A stretch of 64,000 nucleotides of DNA, taken from Acinetobacter pittii ANC 4050. Lineage in GTDB: Bacteria > Pseudomonadota > Gammaproteobacteria > Pseudomonadales > Moraxellaceae. The number at the start of each line of letters is the position of its first letter. Position 1 is the first letter of the stretch. The stretch lies in contig NZ_KB976987.1 of assembly GCF_000399685.1 (NCBI RefSeq), forward strand, positions 3,719,080 to 3,783,079. The letters run 5' to 3'. The translations under genes were made by a program, and so were the position numbers. A model generated the notes under the pieces. It saw only the letters and a list, made by a program, of their open reading frames with translations, did not search any database and was not told where the DNA came from. This document shows, in pieces, positions 1-9,573 of this stretch.

Positions 1-18
1 ATTTTAAAGTATTGTAGT

Positions 19-95
19 GCAGCGGTAGTTCAGTTGGTTAGAATACCGGCCTGTCACGCCGGGGGTCGCGGGTTCGAGCCCCGTCCGCTGCGCCA
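19..95 (+). tRNA. tRNA-Asp (GTC)
   Basis: A 77-nt cloverleaf. The acceptor stem GCAGCGG pairs with CCGCTGC, followed by discriminator G and an encoded CCA. The anticodon loop reads CTGTCAC, giving anticodon GTC, and the T-arm is GGTTCGAGCC. It is followed 66 nt later by tRNA-Val on the same strand, so the two are probably cotranscribed from a promoter left of the window. Confidence 0.98.
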
Positions 96-161
96 TTCTC
101 TTGATTCCCTTGTCTAGAGAATGTAGAGTATAGAGATACATTCGTTATCTTTTCTTATTAA

Positions 162-237
162 GGGCGCTTAGCTCAGTTGGTAGAGCGTCTGCCTTACAAG
201 CAGAATGTCGGCGGTTCGATCCCGTCAGCGCCCACCA
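162..237 (+). tRNA. tRNA-Val (TAC)
   Basis: A 76-nt cloverleaf. The acceptor stem GGGCGCT pairs with AGCGCCC, followed by ACCA, so the CCA end is encoded. The anticodon loop CTTACAA gives TAC (Val). It is the second tRNA of a small tRNA-Asp/tRNA-Val cluster. Confidence 0.98.
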
Positions 238-564
238 TTATTTCTTTCAGAAAATTTAATTTCCTAAATTAATTATTTCGTAAATATCTTATGCTTGCAT
301 GTAAATTTACTTACTATGTGACTAAGTATCGATTCAACTTTTCTATTTTAAAATTAAAGTCTTTATTTCATTGTTAAGTTATTCTTTTAATGATCGTTAG
401 TTTTTAAGGTTTCACTTGGTACCTCTATATATACTCATACGTTTACGGGGGCTTTATTCTCATTAAATTACGCTATGAGTGATTAAAAATAAGAACCTAA
501 TCTGTAATTTATTAGCGTCAACGTATCTCAATTTTATATTTGCACTGATTACTCATTTCTCAAA
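238..564. other. AT-rich intergenic region after the tRNA pair
   Basis: About 330 bases with no open reading frame that has a ribosome binding site, no tandem repeat and no convincing hairpin. T-rich stretches just after tRNA-Val could end the tRNA transcript, but I see no stem. Nothing else is recognised here. Confidence 0.5.
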
Positions 565-600
565 ATAAAAAAACTGCTACTTTTGAATAGCAGTTTTTTT
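565..600 (-). terminator. Intrinsic terminator of the DUF218 gene
   Basis: The 9-bp stem AAACTGCTA/TAGCAGTTT is flanked by an A run on the left and a T run on the right, so it can work in both directions. It lies just after the stop of the minus-strand gene at 614-1399. Confidence 0.8.
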
Positions 601-613
601 ATTACATTATTTT

Positions 614-1399
614 TTAATATTCGTTTAGAAGCCATCCACTCGCGTATGCGAAGTATTCACGTAACCATGCATTGTAGCGAGTAGCCAATGGTGTCTCGGC
701 AGCGACTCCATAAACTTGGGTATAGCCCTGTTTTTTTGCGATTGCTATTGCTCGAGGTATATGAAAATCACTTGTTACGATAGCGATTGGCTGGTCTAAG
801 GTAATCTGATGTTGTTCTAATAAGGGTTTACTATTTTTTAAATTAAGCTCAGTACTAGTACTCTTATCTTCAAGGATCATTTGATCTTTTGCGATATGAT
901 ACTTTTGTTCAAGATAACGAGACATAACCAATGCTTCGCTTTCTTTTTCTGAAAAATCTAGACCACCTGTTAAAACAACCTGTGCTTGCTGCTGTTTTAG
1001 GGCTAAAGGGGCGGCCGTATCTAAACGTTTTGCAAGAATTGTAGATGGTTTACCATTTTCGACACCACTTCCTAAGACTATAATTGCTTTTACTAGAGGT
1101 ATATTATCTGAAGTATCTTTATTTTCTTTAATAAAGCTAAAGAAATAGCCTAAGCCAATCAACCATATCCAGAAGCATAACCATCCAAAACGCCAAAGTG
1201 TGTGTAAGCGATAGTGATAAAAGAAAAAGCGTTCTAAGTGATAATAAAATAAAGAATAAAGGCAGAAAAAAGCACCTAAAATTAAAGGAATAATTGTGCC
1301 TACATTAATTTTATTGAGACAAATTAGAACTAATCCATCTAGAAATAAAATCGAACCAATGATTGCTAGGAAAATACGGATCCACTTACTGACTTGCAT
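614..1399 (-). CDS. YdcF/ElyC-like DUF218 membrane protein
   Basis: A 261-residue inner-membrane protein of the DUF218 (SanA/YdcF/ElyC) family. The first 90 residues carry about three hydrophobic segments. The DUF218 domain follows from about residue 103, with the usual family blocks: VLGSG, an LTGG turn, an acidic EDKSTST stretch and VTSDFH followed by RA. ElyC-type members of the family affect envelope or undecaprenyl-linked metabolism, but the reaction is not established and no substrate can be read from this sequence. The gene stands alone between two terminators. The ATG start is followed by a good membrane anchor, so I kept the full length. Confidence 0.85.
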   Translation of the reverse strand: MQVSKWIRIFLAIIGSILFLDGLVLICLNKINVGTIIPLILGAFFCLYSLFYYHLERFFFYHYRLHTLWRFGWLCFWIWLIGLGYFFSFIKENKDTSDNIPLVKAIIVLGSGVENGKPSTILAKRLDTAAPLALKQQQAQVVLTGGLDFSEKESEALVMSRYLEQKYHIAKDQMILEDKSTSTELNLKNSKPLLEQHQITLDQPIAIVTSDFHIPRAIAIAKKQGYTQVYGVAAETPLATRYNAWLREYFAYASGWLLNEY

Positions 1400-1459
1400 T
1401 GTGCTTAGAGTTGCAATTTAAATTGCAGACAGTGTATGCAAAATCAATCTGAATGCAAT

Positions 1460-1500
1460 AAAAAACCGAGTAAAGCATTTAAGCTATTACTCGGTTTTTG
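1460..1500 (-). terminator. Intrinsic terminator of the PepSY-flavoreductase gene
   Basis: The stem AAAACCGAGTAA/TTACTCGGTTTT has a 13-nt loop with A and T runs on the two sides. It sits 14 bases after the stop of the minus-strand gene at 1514-4087. Confidence 0.85.
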
Positions 1501-1513
1501 TTTTTATTGATCT

Positions 1514-4087
1514 TTAATACACATCACGACGGTAACGGCCTTGTTGTCTTAACTCATCTACCTGTTCTTCACCTAGAATTTCAATAAGGGCTTGATCGAC
1601 TCCACTTGCCATACCATCAATACTACCGCATACATAAAGAACAGCACCGCGTTCTATCCAGCTTACTAAGTCTGCTGCATTCTGACGAATTACATCTTGA
1701 ACATACACGCGTTGTTCTTGATCTCTTGAAAATGCTAAATCAAGGCGTTTTAACATTCCTGTGGTTTGCCATGCTTCAATAGTTGATGCATAGAAGAAAT
1801 CACATGCTCTTTGACGTTCACCGAAAATTAACCAATTTTCAGTGTAATCATGACGCGTACGGGTGTGTAATAAGCTCATTAAGCCAGCAATACCTGTTCC
1901 GTTACCAATACAAATAATAGGGCGGTTGTCATCAATTAGATGGAATGATTCATTGGTACGAATACGTAAAGCAATTTCATTCTTAACTTGCGTATGTTGA
2001 GTGAGCCAACCCGAACCTAAACCTAAATTACCAGACGCATCATATTGTTGACGAACAACTAAACGAAGGACTTGTTGAGAAGGAATACTCGCAATCGAAT
2101 ACTCTCGTGTTGGTAAGTTAGGAAGCTGTTCTAATAAATGGTCCAGATTAGCAAACGGTTCAATTTCTCCCGTTAAGTCTTTGTTCCAAAGTGCTTTTTC
2201 AATTGAAATCTGTAATGAATCAACTTTTGAATTTTTAACAATATGGTGGTGCTGCAAAAACTCATTAATACGTTCAGCGCTATTGCCCGGTTGTATTTCT
2301 GCAATATCACCTGCTTGCCAAATAGCCTCATGACTTGCTTTAAGTTCAATATTATAAGCAGGTTGGCCTAAGCTATTTGGGTTGAGTAAGTCACGTTGCT
2401 GCAATATCCATGTATCAAAGACTTTTTCTAAATTTACAGCATGCAAATCTAATTTAGTTGCTTTCGCGAGAGATTGATTCCAGTTTTGGATATCCGATAG
2501 GTTTGCATTATCAACTTCAATTGTATTGAAGAGGGCATGAGCACCATTCGCTTTGAGCCAAGCGTCCACCGCATGACCAAAACTACAATAAGTGTCTGGA
2601 TATTCTTTAGAACCTAGAGCCAAAACAGCATAGTTGATGTGCTTAAGATCTAAATTTGATTTTAAAAGTTTCTTAGCAAAGCTTGTGGCGAGATCAGGAG
2701 CATCACCAGTACCATAAGTACTGATTACAAATAGAACTTGCTCATGCTGCTCTAAATCAGCTTGTGTTAGCTGCTGTACAGGTTTTACCTGAACAGGTTG
2801 ATGAGCCTCCTGTAAACTTGTTGCCGTACTCCAAGCGAGTTGTTCGGCTACACCAGTCTGAGTTGCATAGGTAATAAGCCAAGATTTTGCATTTGGATCA
2901 ATGTATTGTCCCGCTAAAGACTGGCGAGCCGCCTGTGTTAATTTTTTCTGTTTACGGCGTTTAAGATAAAGCATCCATCCTGTAACCAAGAACAAAGGCA
3001 TTGCTAGAGAAGCAAGCATCGCAACAAATTGATAAATTGGTCCAAAGAAGCTACCGCGGTGTACAGGTAACATACTGCTCATAATCTTCTGATTAAGCTT
3101 TTTATCTTTGTAAAGCTCCATCTTTTCGATGTTGCCAGTTTGATAATTATAGGTGGCTTGGTTACGTGCACGTTCATGTTGTGGGGTAGCATCAACAAAG
3201 CTTAACTCAATTTTTCCATCATCTTTTTTCGGTAAGTTCAATGTTAGTGTCGAATAATCACGTCCGACCTGACTATTGAAACCGCTCCACGTTTGATTGA
3301 GTGCTGTAATAAGCTGAGTATTATCTAATTGTGGTTGATCATTATTGCGGCCAGTTTGTTTGCCTTGTTGCATTCCACGATTTTGAGGAGTAGCGCCATG
3401 ACCTTGTGACTTAGGTTGCTCAACGCCCATCACTTTGAACATGCCACTACGCCACCAATCATAAGACCAATATAGACCTGTACATGCGAAAAGAAGATAA
3501 AAAACAATAACCCATGTGCCGACAACAGCATGTAGATCCCAAATAAAATTTCGGCCTTTAAGTTTCGGTTTTACCGCAAGCCATTGACGAGCAGAATGTT
3601 TTTTGGGCCAACGTAAATACAATCCACTGAGTACAAAGTAAATTAACATGAGTGCACAAGCACCAGTAATTTGTTTACCAACTTCACCAGCGGTTAAATT
3701 ACGATGAATTTGTTGTATGAGTAATAACAACTTTCGGCCTTTAACATCTGGAAGAACTTCAGCGTTATAAGGGTTCACCATCATATTGTAGCCACGGCGT
3801 TCACCTTCTTTTTCAATATTTACAATAGAAGAAGAGGTGGGGTCCTTGGCAATTGTAATGCTATTAATTTTGATTTCAGGCTGAGTTGTATTGAAATGCT
3901 GATAAAGCTGAGCAGGAGTTAGTTTTGGACTATTTTCAGCTTGAACAACATAACTATCAGAATTCACCCATTTTAAAATTTGTTGGTCATAAGAATAAAT
4001 TGCCCCTGTAACACCCATAATGGATAAGATGAGGCCAGCAGTAATACCCAGAAACCAATGAATTTGAAATAAAATTTTTTTAAACAT
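1514..4087 (-). CDS. PepSY-TM / flavodoxin / NADPH flavoreductase fusion
   Basis: An 857-residue fusion. Residues 1-380 form a PepSY-associated membrane module with hydrophobic helices near 10-30, 140-160, 185-207 and 350-375. A flavodoxin domain starts near residue 404 (TYATQTG). A CysJ-like FAD/NADPH module follows, with REYSIAS near 660 for FAD binding, IGNGTGIAG near 725 for NADPH binding, and the C-terminal tail RRDVY typical of sulfite/P450 reductase flavoproteins. Such proteins pass electrons from NADPH across or into the membrane. With a Fur box upstream, reduction of a ferric siderophore or periplasmic iron is the best guess, not assimilatory sulfite reduction. Monocistronic, with its own terminator. 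Function beyond the domains is inference. Confidence 0.9.
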   Translation of the reverse strand: MFKKILFQIHWFLGITAGLILSIMGVTGAIYSYDQQILKWVNSDSYVVQAENSPKLTPAQLYQHFNTTQPEIKINSITIAKDPTSSSIVNIEKEGERRGYNMMVNPYNAEVLPDVKGRKLLLLIQQIHRNLTAGEVGKQITGACALMLIYFVLSGLYLRWPKKHSARQWLAVKPKLKGRNFIWDLHAVVGTWVIVFYLLFACTGLYWSYDWWRSGMFKVMGVEQPKSQGHGATPQNRGMQQGKQTGRNNDQPQLDNTQLITALNQTWSGFNSQVGRDYSTLTLNLPKKDDGKIELSFVDATPQHERARNQATYNYQTGNIEKMELYKDKKLNQKIMSSMLPVHRGSFFGPIYQFVAMLASLAMPLFLVTGWMLYLKRRKQKKLTQAARQSLAGQYIDPNAKSWLITYATQTGVAEQLAWSTATSLQEAHQPVQVKPVQQLTQADLEQHEQVLFVISTYGTGDAPDLATSFAKKLLKSNLDLKHINYAVLALGSKEYPDTYCSFGHAVDAWLKANGAHALFNTIEVDNANLSDIQNWNQSLAKATKLDLHAVNLEKVFDTWILQQRDLLNPNSLGQPAYNIELKASHEAIWQAGDIAEIQPGNSAERINEFLQHHHIVKNSKVDSLQISIEKALWNKDLTGEIEPFANLDHLLEQLPNLPTREYSIASIPSQQVLRLVVRQQYDASGNLGLGSGWLTQHTQVKNEIALRIRTNESFHLIDDNRPIICIGNGTGIAGLMSLLHTRTRHDYTENWLIFGERQRACDFFYASTIEAWQTTGMLKRLDLAFSRDQEQRVYVQDVIRQNAADLVSWIERGAVLYVCGSIDGMASGVDQALIEILGEEQVDELRQQGRYRRDVY

Positions 4088-4163
4088 GGTCGAAAATGTA
4101 AATATGATGGAGATCTTGTAACGAAGTATAGCCGAAGATTGGGGAGATAATATGGATTTTGGA

Positions 4164-4185
4164 GATAATATTAATTTTCATTATC
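4164..4185 (-). promoter_or_regulatory. Candidate Fur box
   Basis: Reads GATAAT, ATTAAT, then TTTCATTATC: two outer hexamers of the classic GATAAT repeat and its inverse around an AT core. It lies about 77 bp upstream of the PepSY-flavoreductase start, where an iron-responsive promoter would be expected. The match to consensus is by eye only. Confidence 0.55.
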
Positions 4186-4203
4186 ATTTATTTTTAGCTT
4201 ATT

Positions 4204-4230
4204 AAAAAACCTCCCTGAGGAGGCTTTTTA
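4204..4230 (-). terminator. Intrinsic terminator of the YcxB-like gene
   Basis: The stem AACCTCC/GGAGGCTT has a CTGA tetraloop with A and T runs outside. It follows the stop of the minus-strand gene at 4243-4818. Confidence 0.8.
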
Positions 4231-4242
4231 TGGAATAGAGAA

Positions 4243-4818
4243 TTACAAGGTTTTTGGCTCGCCAACAGATTCTTTTAAGTGCGTGCGAATGGTGTTGAAC
4301 GAGAAGTTCTTAGAATCCATGCGCTTAGGTAGAATATAAGCACCTTGTTGTTCTTGACCTTTTGGATCTTTTACTTTGAAATTGACCAAAATAAAATCAG
4401 GTGTATTGTACCATTCGTAGATATTTTTCCATCCAATAGTACCAACGCCTTCTTGTAGACCCATTTGTTGACGCATCACAATACCGTGAGGCTGCACACC
4501 TAAACGAATCCCTTTGATTTCCTGTACCGGAAACTCATTCATTTTGCGTTTAACGTACCATTCTAATCCGTATTTACGACCTAGGTAATAAAGTACTACA
4601 GCGACAATAGCAACCCAGCAAAAAACAGTAGAGTAGTTCTTAATAAAAATAAGACCTAATATAGCTAGGGCTAAAACGACACCCATAATTGCCCAAATTT
4701 TTGTGCTGATTTTATTGGTGCTGCGCCAGATAAGAAGCTGTGCATTACGTTGTTCAGCTTCTGACACATCATATGGAACAGGCTGAAGCGTATAAGCGTA
4801 TAAAGTTTTCGCGGTCAT
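4243..4818 (-). CDS. YcxB-like small membrane protein
   Basis: A 191-residue protein with a polar N terminus, two adjacent transmembrane helices at about residues 42-60 and 62-80, and a C-terminal soluble half that resembles YcxB-type proteins (GIRLGVQPHGIVMRQ, then GTIGWKNIYEWYNTPDFILV). Family members are of unknown role. It lies between the iron-linked reductase and the FUSC gene but has its own terminator, so I treat it as a single-gene unit. The family assignment is from sequence feel and not from a search. Confidence 0.75.
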   Translation of the reverse strand: MTAKTLYAYTLQPVPYDVSEAEQRNAQLLIWRSTNKISTKIWAIMGVVLALAILGLIFIKNYSTVFCWVAIVAVVLYYLGRKYGLEWYVKRKMNEFPVQEIKGIRLGVQPHGIVMRQQMGLQEGVGTIGWKNIYEWYNTPDFILVNFKVKDPKGQEQQGAYILPKRMDSKNFSFNTIRTHLKESVGEPKTL

Positions 4819-4918
4819 AGTGCAAATAACAAATTGTAAACTGTTTTAAGTTTAGCATTAATTGGCATAAGTCAGGAAAGGATATTATGCCAATTTCATA
4901 CTAATTTCCGACTCAAAT

Positions 4919-7159
4919 TTATAACGATGCGAGCTCACTAGCATCATTATCAAGATCATGACTTAGCCGTTGTTTTAACATACTAAATCGGTTCAATACT
5001 CCAAGCATGAGCGAGAGCTGCTGTAAAATAATGAGTGATTTTTGGTCTTCCTCATTATTTTGACTTAAACGTTGGCGTATCGTTTGGAGCATATTTTGTG
5101 CTGTAAGATCAGGCATCTCATCTCTTAATAAAGCACCTTCAATGTCATCTAGTGCTTGGTCTAAAAGTTTAAGAACAGCTTGATCTTGGATGTTTTCTCG
5201 ATGTGCCCCAAGTGCTGCGATATAACTTAAAAATGTATGGTTTAAACATAAAAATTCAAAGATATCAGATTTACGGGTAGGGTCAAAGTCTGGCTCGGTC
5301 GCTAAAGTTGAAATAAGCGAAGCAACCTCGGCATCAGTATTATGAGCAGCACGTCTTACAATACGGTAATTCAGCGCATGATTACGGCCTTCATGATATT
5401 GTTTAATGACTTCAGCTAAATATTTACATTGAGCTTGTAATGAACGTCTGATGTTACGAGGTAAACGTCGGAATTTCCAGTCAGGCCAAATAAATGTCAC
5501 GCCAAACCAAGCTAGCGCACATCCGATTAAAGTATCTACAAATCGAGGAATGGCAGCAGCCATCGCTGAACCGTCTAGATTAAAGTTAATTAATGCAAGA
5601 ATAGTGATAAAGGCTGTTGCCTGTGCATATTGCTTACTACGTAACTCAAAAAATAGGACTCCACTTAATATCAACATGAATAGTTGTCCTTCGGTCGAAG
5701 GAATTAAGAAGATAATTGCAAGTCCAACAACAATACCAATTAAAGTTCCGACAATTCGTAAGCGTAAGCGACGTTTGGTTGCGTTGAAGTTGGGTTGGCT
5801 TACAAACAGAGCCGTAAGCATAATCCAATAGCCATACTCAATACGAGTCATTTGGATAAAGACATAACCAATGAAAAGTACAATCGAAACACGAATTGCA
5901 TGGCGGAAGAGTACAGATTCGGGAGTTAAATTCTGTTTTATTCGGATGATAATATCATTCCATCCTTGTAAATCATCATCTTTCAGCTGATTTTCGGCTT
6001 GTTTTACTTTATCAGATTGAATGTGTTGTTCAGTTTCCAAGTTGAGCAACTGAGAATCGATAGACTTTAAATTTTGATATAAAGCGAAAAGAGCATTTAC
6101 CCATAAAAGGTCATAATGCTGATCACGTCTTAGCTTCTCTAAAGATAATCTTAGATTTTCAAAACTCTGTTTAAAGCGTTTATTATGATTGTAAGGTTTA
6201 CGTTGTAAAATACATTCATTTAGCTCTTGGCAAGCTTTACCTTGAACTGCCAAAATTCGTTGAAATCTAAATAAAATATCGCTGTGCTGAAAAATTTTGG
6301 CTAGTTTTTGATAGTCGATATGGGCTGAGTCAGCACGCTCATGAATATCTTGAGCAACAAAATAATAATGTAGGCTTCGGCGTGTATCTTTTTGTCCACG
6401 GTCACCTTTTAAACGAGTCAATAACGCTGTTTTTAAATCATTAAAAATCGTAATTAATTTACCATTTTCTAATGACAGCTCAATCATACTTTGCTGATAG
6501 CTGGCAGGCGTCATATCAACATCAAACAAATTTGACTTTGCGAATAAAAAGTCGCCTAGAGATGCATAAGACGCTGCGAGTTTGTCTTGCAGTTGGCGAA
6601 CCGGAAACAGTAAAAAGCTAATAGTGGCAATCAGGCCATACCATGCAGCACCTGCGACTAAAAGGGCCGGTTGAATATACCAATGATCAAAAAGGTGAAC
6701 ACCCAACATGGTATAGACCGAAACAACCAAACAGCCATAAGAAATAGTGGCATAACGACGTCCCAGCGAACCTAATAAAATCCAGCCAATACATGAAGCA
6801 ATCAACCCTAAGGCAAAAGCCATTGGGTAGGGGAAAAGTAGTTGTACGGATGCTGCGGTAACGAAGAAACCAATATAAGTATAAATCAGGTTCATGATTC
6901 GCACGGAAAAGCGATCATCAATATCACTTAAACCTGCTGCGACCACACCTAAAGTAAGGGGAATGGTTGCTAATTGATAGCCCAAAAAATAAGGCACGAA
7001 AGCAGTTCCTGAAAAGGCTATCAGCATTCGCACGTTATACATAAATGTTGTGTTATAAGTCGCTCTTTTTAGGCGTTTTAACCAAGATTTCAAAGGAAGT
7101 CCTTGCTGATCAACCTGAGTGATAAAGGATTTGCGTATTTCTACACCAATGTTGCACAA
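4919..7159 (-). CDS. YccS-type FUSC family membrane protein
   Basis: A 746-residue inner-membrane protein of the YccS/YhfK branch of the FUSC (fusaric-acid-resistance-like) family. There are two membrane blocks, residues about 45-185 and 420-560, each with several helices, and each followed by a long cytoplasmic helical part. The layout FUSC-like, then soluble, then FUSC_2, then soluble is usual. Relatives are thought to export aromatic acids or similar compounds, and the substrate here is unknown. The start is uncertain: the reading frame opens with TTG at 7159 and no in-frame ATG precedes the first helix except Met40, so the true start may differ by a few codons. It diverges from the drug exporter at 7221, with 61 bp between. 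Confidence 0.85.
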   Translation of the reverse strand: MCNIGVEIRKSFITQVDQQGLPLKSWLKRLKRATYNTTFMYNVRMLIAFSGTAFVPYFLGYQLATIPLTLGVVAAGLSDIDDRFSVRIMNLIYTYIGFFVTAASVQLLFPYPMAFALGLIASCIGWILLGSLGRRYATISYGCLVVSVYTMLGVHLFDHWYIQPALLVAGAAWYGLIATISFLLFPVRQLQDKLAASYASLGDFLFAKSNLFDVDMTPASYQQSMIELSLENGKLITIFNDLKTALLTRLKGDRGQKDTRRSLHYYFVAQDIHERADSAHIDYQKLAKIFQHSDILFRFQRILAVQGKACQELNECILQRKPYNHNKRFKQSFENLRLSLEKLRRDQHYDLLWVNALFALYQNLKSIDSQLLNLETEQHIQSDKVKQAENQLKDDDLQGWNDIIIRIKQNLTPESVLFRHAIRVSIVLFIGYVFIQMTRIEYGYWIMLTALFVSQPNFNATKRRLRLRIVGTLIGIVVGLAIIFLIPSTEGQLFMLILSGVLFFELRSKQYAQATAFITILALINFNLDGSAMAAAIPRFVDTLIGCALAWFGVTFIWPDWKFRRLPRNIRRSLQAQCKYLAEVIKQYHEGRNHALNYRIVRRAAHNTDAEVASLISTLATEPDFDPTRKSDIFEFLCLNHTFLSYIAALGAHRENIQDQAVLKLLDQALDDIEGALLRDEMPDLTAQNMLQTIRQRLSQNNEEDQKSLIILQQLSLMLGVLNRFSMLKQRLSHDLDNDASELASL

Positions 7160-7220
7160 ATCATACGATAGACAGTGTAAGCTTGTCTGTATGCAAATGA
7201 TTGAAAAATGAAATATCGTT

Positions 7221-8435
7221 ATGTCTGAACAAACAGCCCAGCGTCAATACTCTATTGGCTGGATTATGTTGCTCGCTTTGCTCACGGCGTTAGGGCCGTT
7301 ATCCATTGATATGTACTTACCTGCATTGCCACAAATGGCTCATGATTTTGGGGTAAGTACACAAATGGTGGCAAATACACTACCAGCTTATTTTTTTGGT
7401 TTAGCCATTGGACAACTGGTATATGGTCCTCTAAGTGATCGTATTGGTAGAAAAAAACCACTTTACTTTGGCCTCGCACTTTATGCAGTCGCAAGCTTAT
7501 TTTGTGTAATGGCTACTAGTGAATGGAGCTTGATTGCCGCTCGTATTTTGCAAGCATTAGGCGGTTGTGTGGGTGTAGTCATGGCTCGTGCGGCAATACG
7601 CGATAAACTGGATGTTCAAGGCTCGGCCCAAGCTTTCTCAAGCATGATGATTGTCATGGGACTTGCACCAATTTTGGCCCCAATGATCGGAGCATGGATT
7701 TTAATTTGGTTTCCTTGGCAGGCTATCTTTATCGCGCTTTCAATTGTGGGCGCAATCTGTTGGTTATGCGTACATTTCTTTTTTAAAGAAACTTTGGCAA
7801 ATGATAAAAGGCTTAAGCTATCGCTCTATCAAGTGGTGACCTTATATGGAGCTATTTTTAAAGATGCAAGTTTCCGCCTAGCTATGTTTGCAGGGTGTTT
7901 AACAGGGGCTGCGTTATTTTGTTATATCAGCTCAGCGCCTGCGGTTTTTATGGATCAGTACGGACTTAATCAGCAAGAGTTTGCTTACGTATTTGGACTA
8001 AATGCTTTTGGCATTATGTTAATGTCCTCTTTAAATAAGCACCTAACAACACGTGTTGAGATCACTAAACGGTTAAAGGCAGGTTCATTTGTGCAAGTGA
8101 CTGGAGCCATCATTGTCTTTATTGCTGGTTTAGTTCCTGCGGCACCTTTATGGCTGGTTATGTTAGGGTTATTTTTAGCTATTTCAGGCATTGGTTTAAC
8201 AGGACCAAATGCGATGGCGTTGGCAATGTCCAAACAAGGTGCTCGTGCAGGAACAGCGAGTGCAATTATGGGAAGTATGCAATTCGCTTGTGGCCTTTTA
8301 GGTGGAGTGCTTCTTAACTTTTTGATTTGGTCTGCATCACTCAATATGGGCGTGATGATGGTGTTATTTACACTGAGCGGTTTTATTGTCGTATTAAAAG
8401 CGACAAAACAGGTAAAAACTAAGCCATTCTCATAA
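7221..8435 (+). CDS. Bcr/CflA family drug resistance MFS transporter
   Basis: A 404-residue, 12-helix major facilitator. The N terminus (ALGPLSIDMYLPALPQMA) is the signature of the Bcr/CflA subfamily of proton-driven exporters, and the loop 2-3 motif GPLSDRIGRKKPL is present. Family members export bicyclomycin, chloramphenicol, sulfonamides or dipeptides. The substrate here cannot be told. The ATG at 7221 is placed right before the first helix. The gene is convergent with the nitroreductase at 8462, and a hairpin overlaps its stop codon. Confidence 0.92.
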   Translation: MSEQTAQRQYSIGWIMLLALLTALGPLSIDMYLPALPQMAHDFGVSTQMVANTLPAYFFGLAIGQLVYGPLSDRIGRKKPLYFGLALYAVASLFCVMATSEWSLIAARILQALGGCVGVVMARAAIRDKLDVQGSAQAFSSMMIVMGLAPILAPMIGAWILIWFPWQAIFIALSIVGAICWLCVHFFFKETLANDKRLKLSLYQVVTLYGAIFKDASFRLAMFAGCLTGAALFCYISSAPAVFMDQYGLNQQEFAYVFGLNAFGIMLMSSLNKHLTTRVEITKRLKAGSFVQVTGAIIVFIAGLVPAAPLWLVMLGLFLAISGIGLTGPNAMALAMSKQGARAGTASAIMGSMQFACGLLGGVLLNFLIWSASLNMGVMMVLFTLSGFIVVLKATKQVKTKPFS

Positions 8436-8451
8436 ATTTTTAGAGAATGGC
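8423..8451. terminator. Weak hairpin between converging genes
   Basis: A perfect 9-bp inverted repeat GCCATTCTC/GAGAATGGC with an 11-nt loop includes the stop codon of the MFS gene and precedes the nitroreductase stop. There is no strong T run on either side, so termination activity is a guess. Confidence 0.4.
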
Positions 8452-8461
8452 CACTTATATA

Positions 8462-9169
8462 TTATTCGTCTAGAAAAACTGCGAAATTTTCAACAGGCTC
8501 TCGAGGTGTAATAAAGGTATTTACAATATGCTGAGGGTCAGCATGACCTAATGCAATTGCACATACTAATTCTTCCTCACCTGATGCACCCAAGATATCT
8601 AAAACAATAGGATGAAAATGGTTCCAAGCTGCTTGCGGGCATGTATCTAGACCACGTGCCTTGGCAGCGACCATCACATTTTGGATCATCATTGCAATAT
8701 CCATTTTAGATCCGATTCCCATGGTTTTATTTACGGTAAAGAAAAGACCGACTGGTGCATCAAACAGTTTAAAATTACGTAACTGCTGTTCAGCCATTTT
8801 TTCTTTTTCACCCTTTTGGATTTTGAGTAAACCATAAAGCCCCCAACCATTCTCGCGGCGGCGATCAATAAAAGGGGATATCCATTTTTCAGGATAATAG
8901 GCAAAAGTTTCTTTATATTGTTCTGCAAGTTGCGGGTTTTTTGAAACTTCAATTTGTGCAGCACAGACACGTTCAACAATTTCATCACGTTTTTTGCCTG
9001 TTACCACATAGACTTTCCACGGTTGAGTATTGGTTCCAGAAGGTGCCCGACTTGCGACTTTTAATATATCTTTAATCACTTCTGGTTCAATGGGAGTATT
9101 TAAAAAAGCGCGGACAGAATGTCGAGAAGTGATAGCCTCATCAACGAGACGAACTTGTTCCAAATTCAT
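8462..9169 (-). CDS. Nitroreductase family FMN oxidoreductase
   Basis: A 235-residue member of the nitroreductase fold. The FMN phosphate/ribityl-binding block SRHSVRAF lies near residues 15-22 and PSGTNTQPWKVYVVTG near 43-58. A downstream GLDTCPQAAW block completes the flavin pocket. Enzymes of this family reduce nitroaromatics or quinones with NAD(P)H and work as cytoplasmic homodimers. The physiological substrate is unknown. The ATG at 9169 gives a normal length. The upstream region to the right contains the octamer TACTTCAT twice (9195 and 9236), a possible regulator site. Confidence 0.9.
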   Translation of the reverse strand: MNLEQVRLVDEAITSRHSVRAFLNTPIEPEVIKDILKVASRAPSGTNTQPWKVYVVTGKKRDEIVERVCAAQIEVSKNPQLAEQYKETFAYYPEKWISPFIDRRRENGWGLYGLLKIQKGEKEKMAEQQLRNFKLFDAPVGLFFTVNKTMGIGSKMDIAMMIQNVMVAAKARGLDTCPQAAWNHFHPIVLDILGASGEEELVCAIALGHADPQHIVNTFITPREPVENFAVFLDE

Positions 9170-9573
9170 GAGTACTCCTATATCTTTTCTTAACTACTTC
9201 ATGCTTTTTTGAAGTCTAATCTAATGCTTTGAAAGTACTTCATTTATAAGAAAAAAGTATTAGAAAGAGATATCCTTACAGATGTGATAATTTAATTAGT
9301 TTGGACATAATGTCTGGTTAATTATAATGCGGAAATGCCACTTTAGATTTAAATTAGACAAAAAAGCATCGTCTTATTGGCTATAAAAAGTAAATCCATA
9401 ACACCAAATGGATTAAAAAATATTCAATTGAAAAAAAGGTATAATATGTTTAAAAACAGAGCGGAATAGATTTCTTTGAATAAAAAACAATCATAAATTA
9501 CATAAAATTTTAATGAAAAATATACACAAAATTTTAAATTTCTGCATAATACCGACTTTTTTACGCAGGTATG
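9170..9573. other. AT-rich intergenic region
   Basis: About 400 very AT-rich bases between the nitroreductase and the structured leader. Visible elements are two copies of TACTTCAT (9195-9202 and 9236-9243) with GAAGT between them, next to the nitroreductase start, and a TATAAT at 9440-9445 without a good -35. No supported coding sequence was found. Confidence 0.45.

Noticed and set aside
5451..5831. A 126-residue plus-strand open frame inside the YccS-type gene
   Set aside because: Lies fully antisense to a gene with clear family blocks; no ribosome binding site and low-complexity basic composition.
7985..8344. A 119-residue minus-strand open frame inside the Bcr/CflA gene
   Set aside because: Antisense shadow of a conserved transporter; no start signal.
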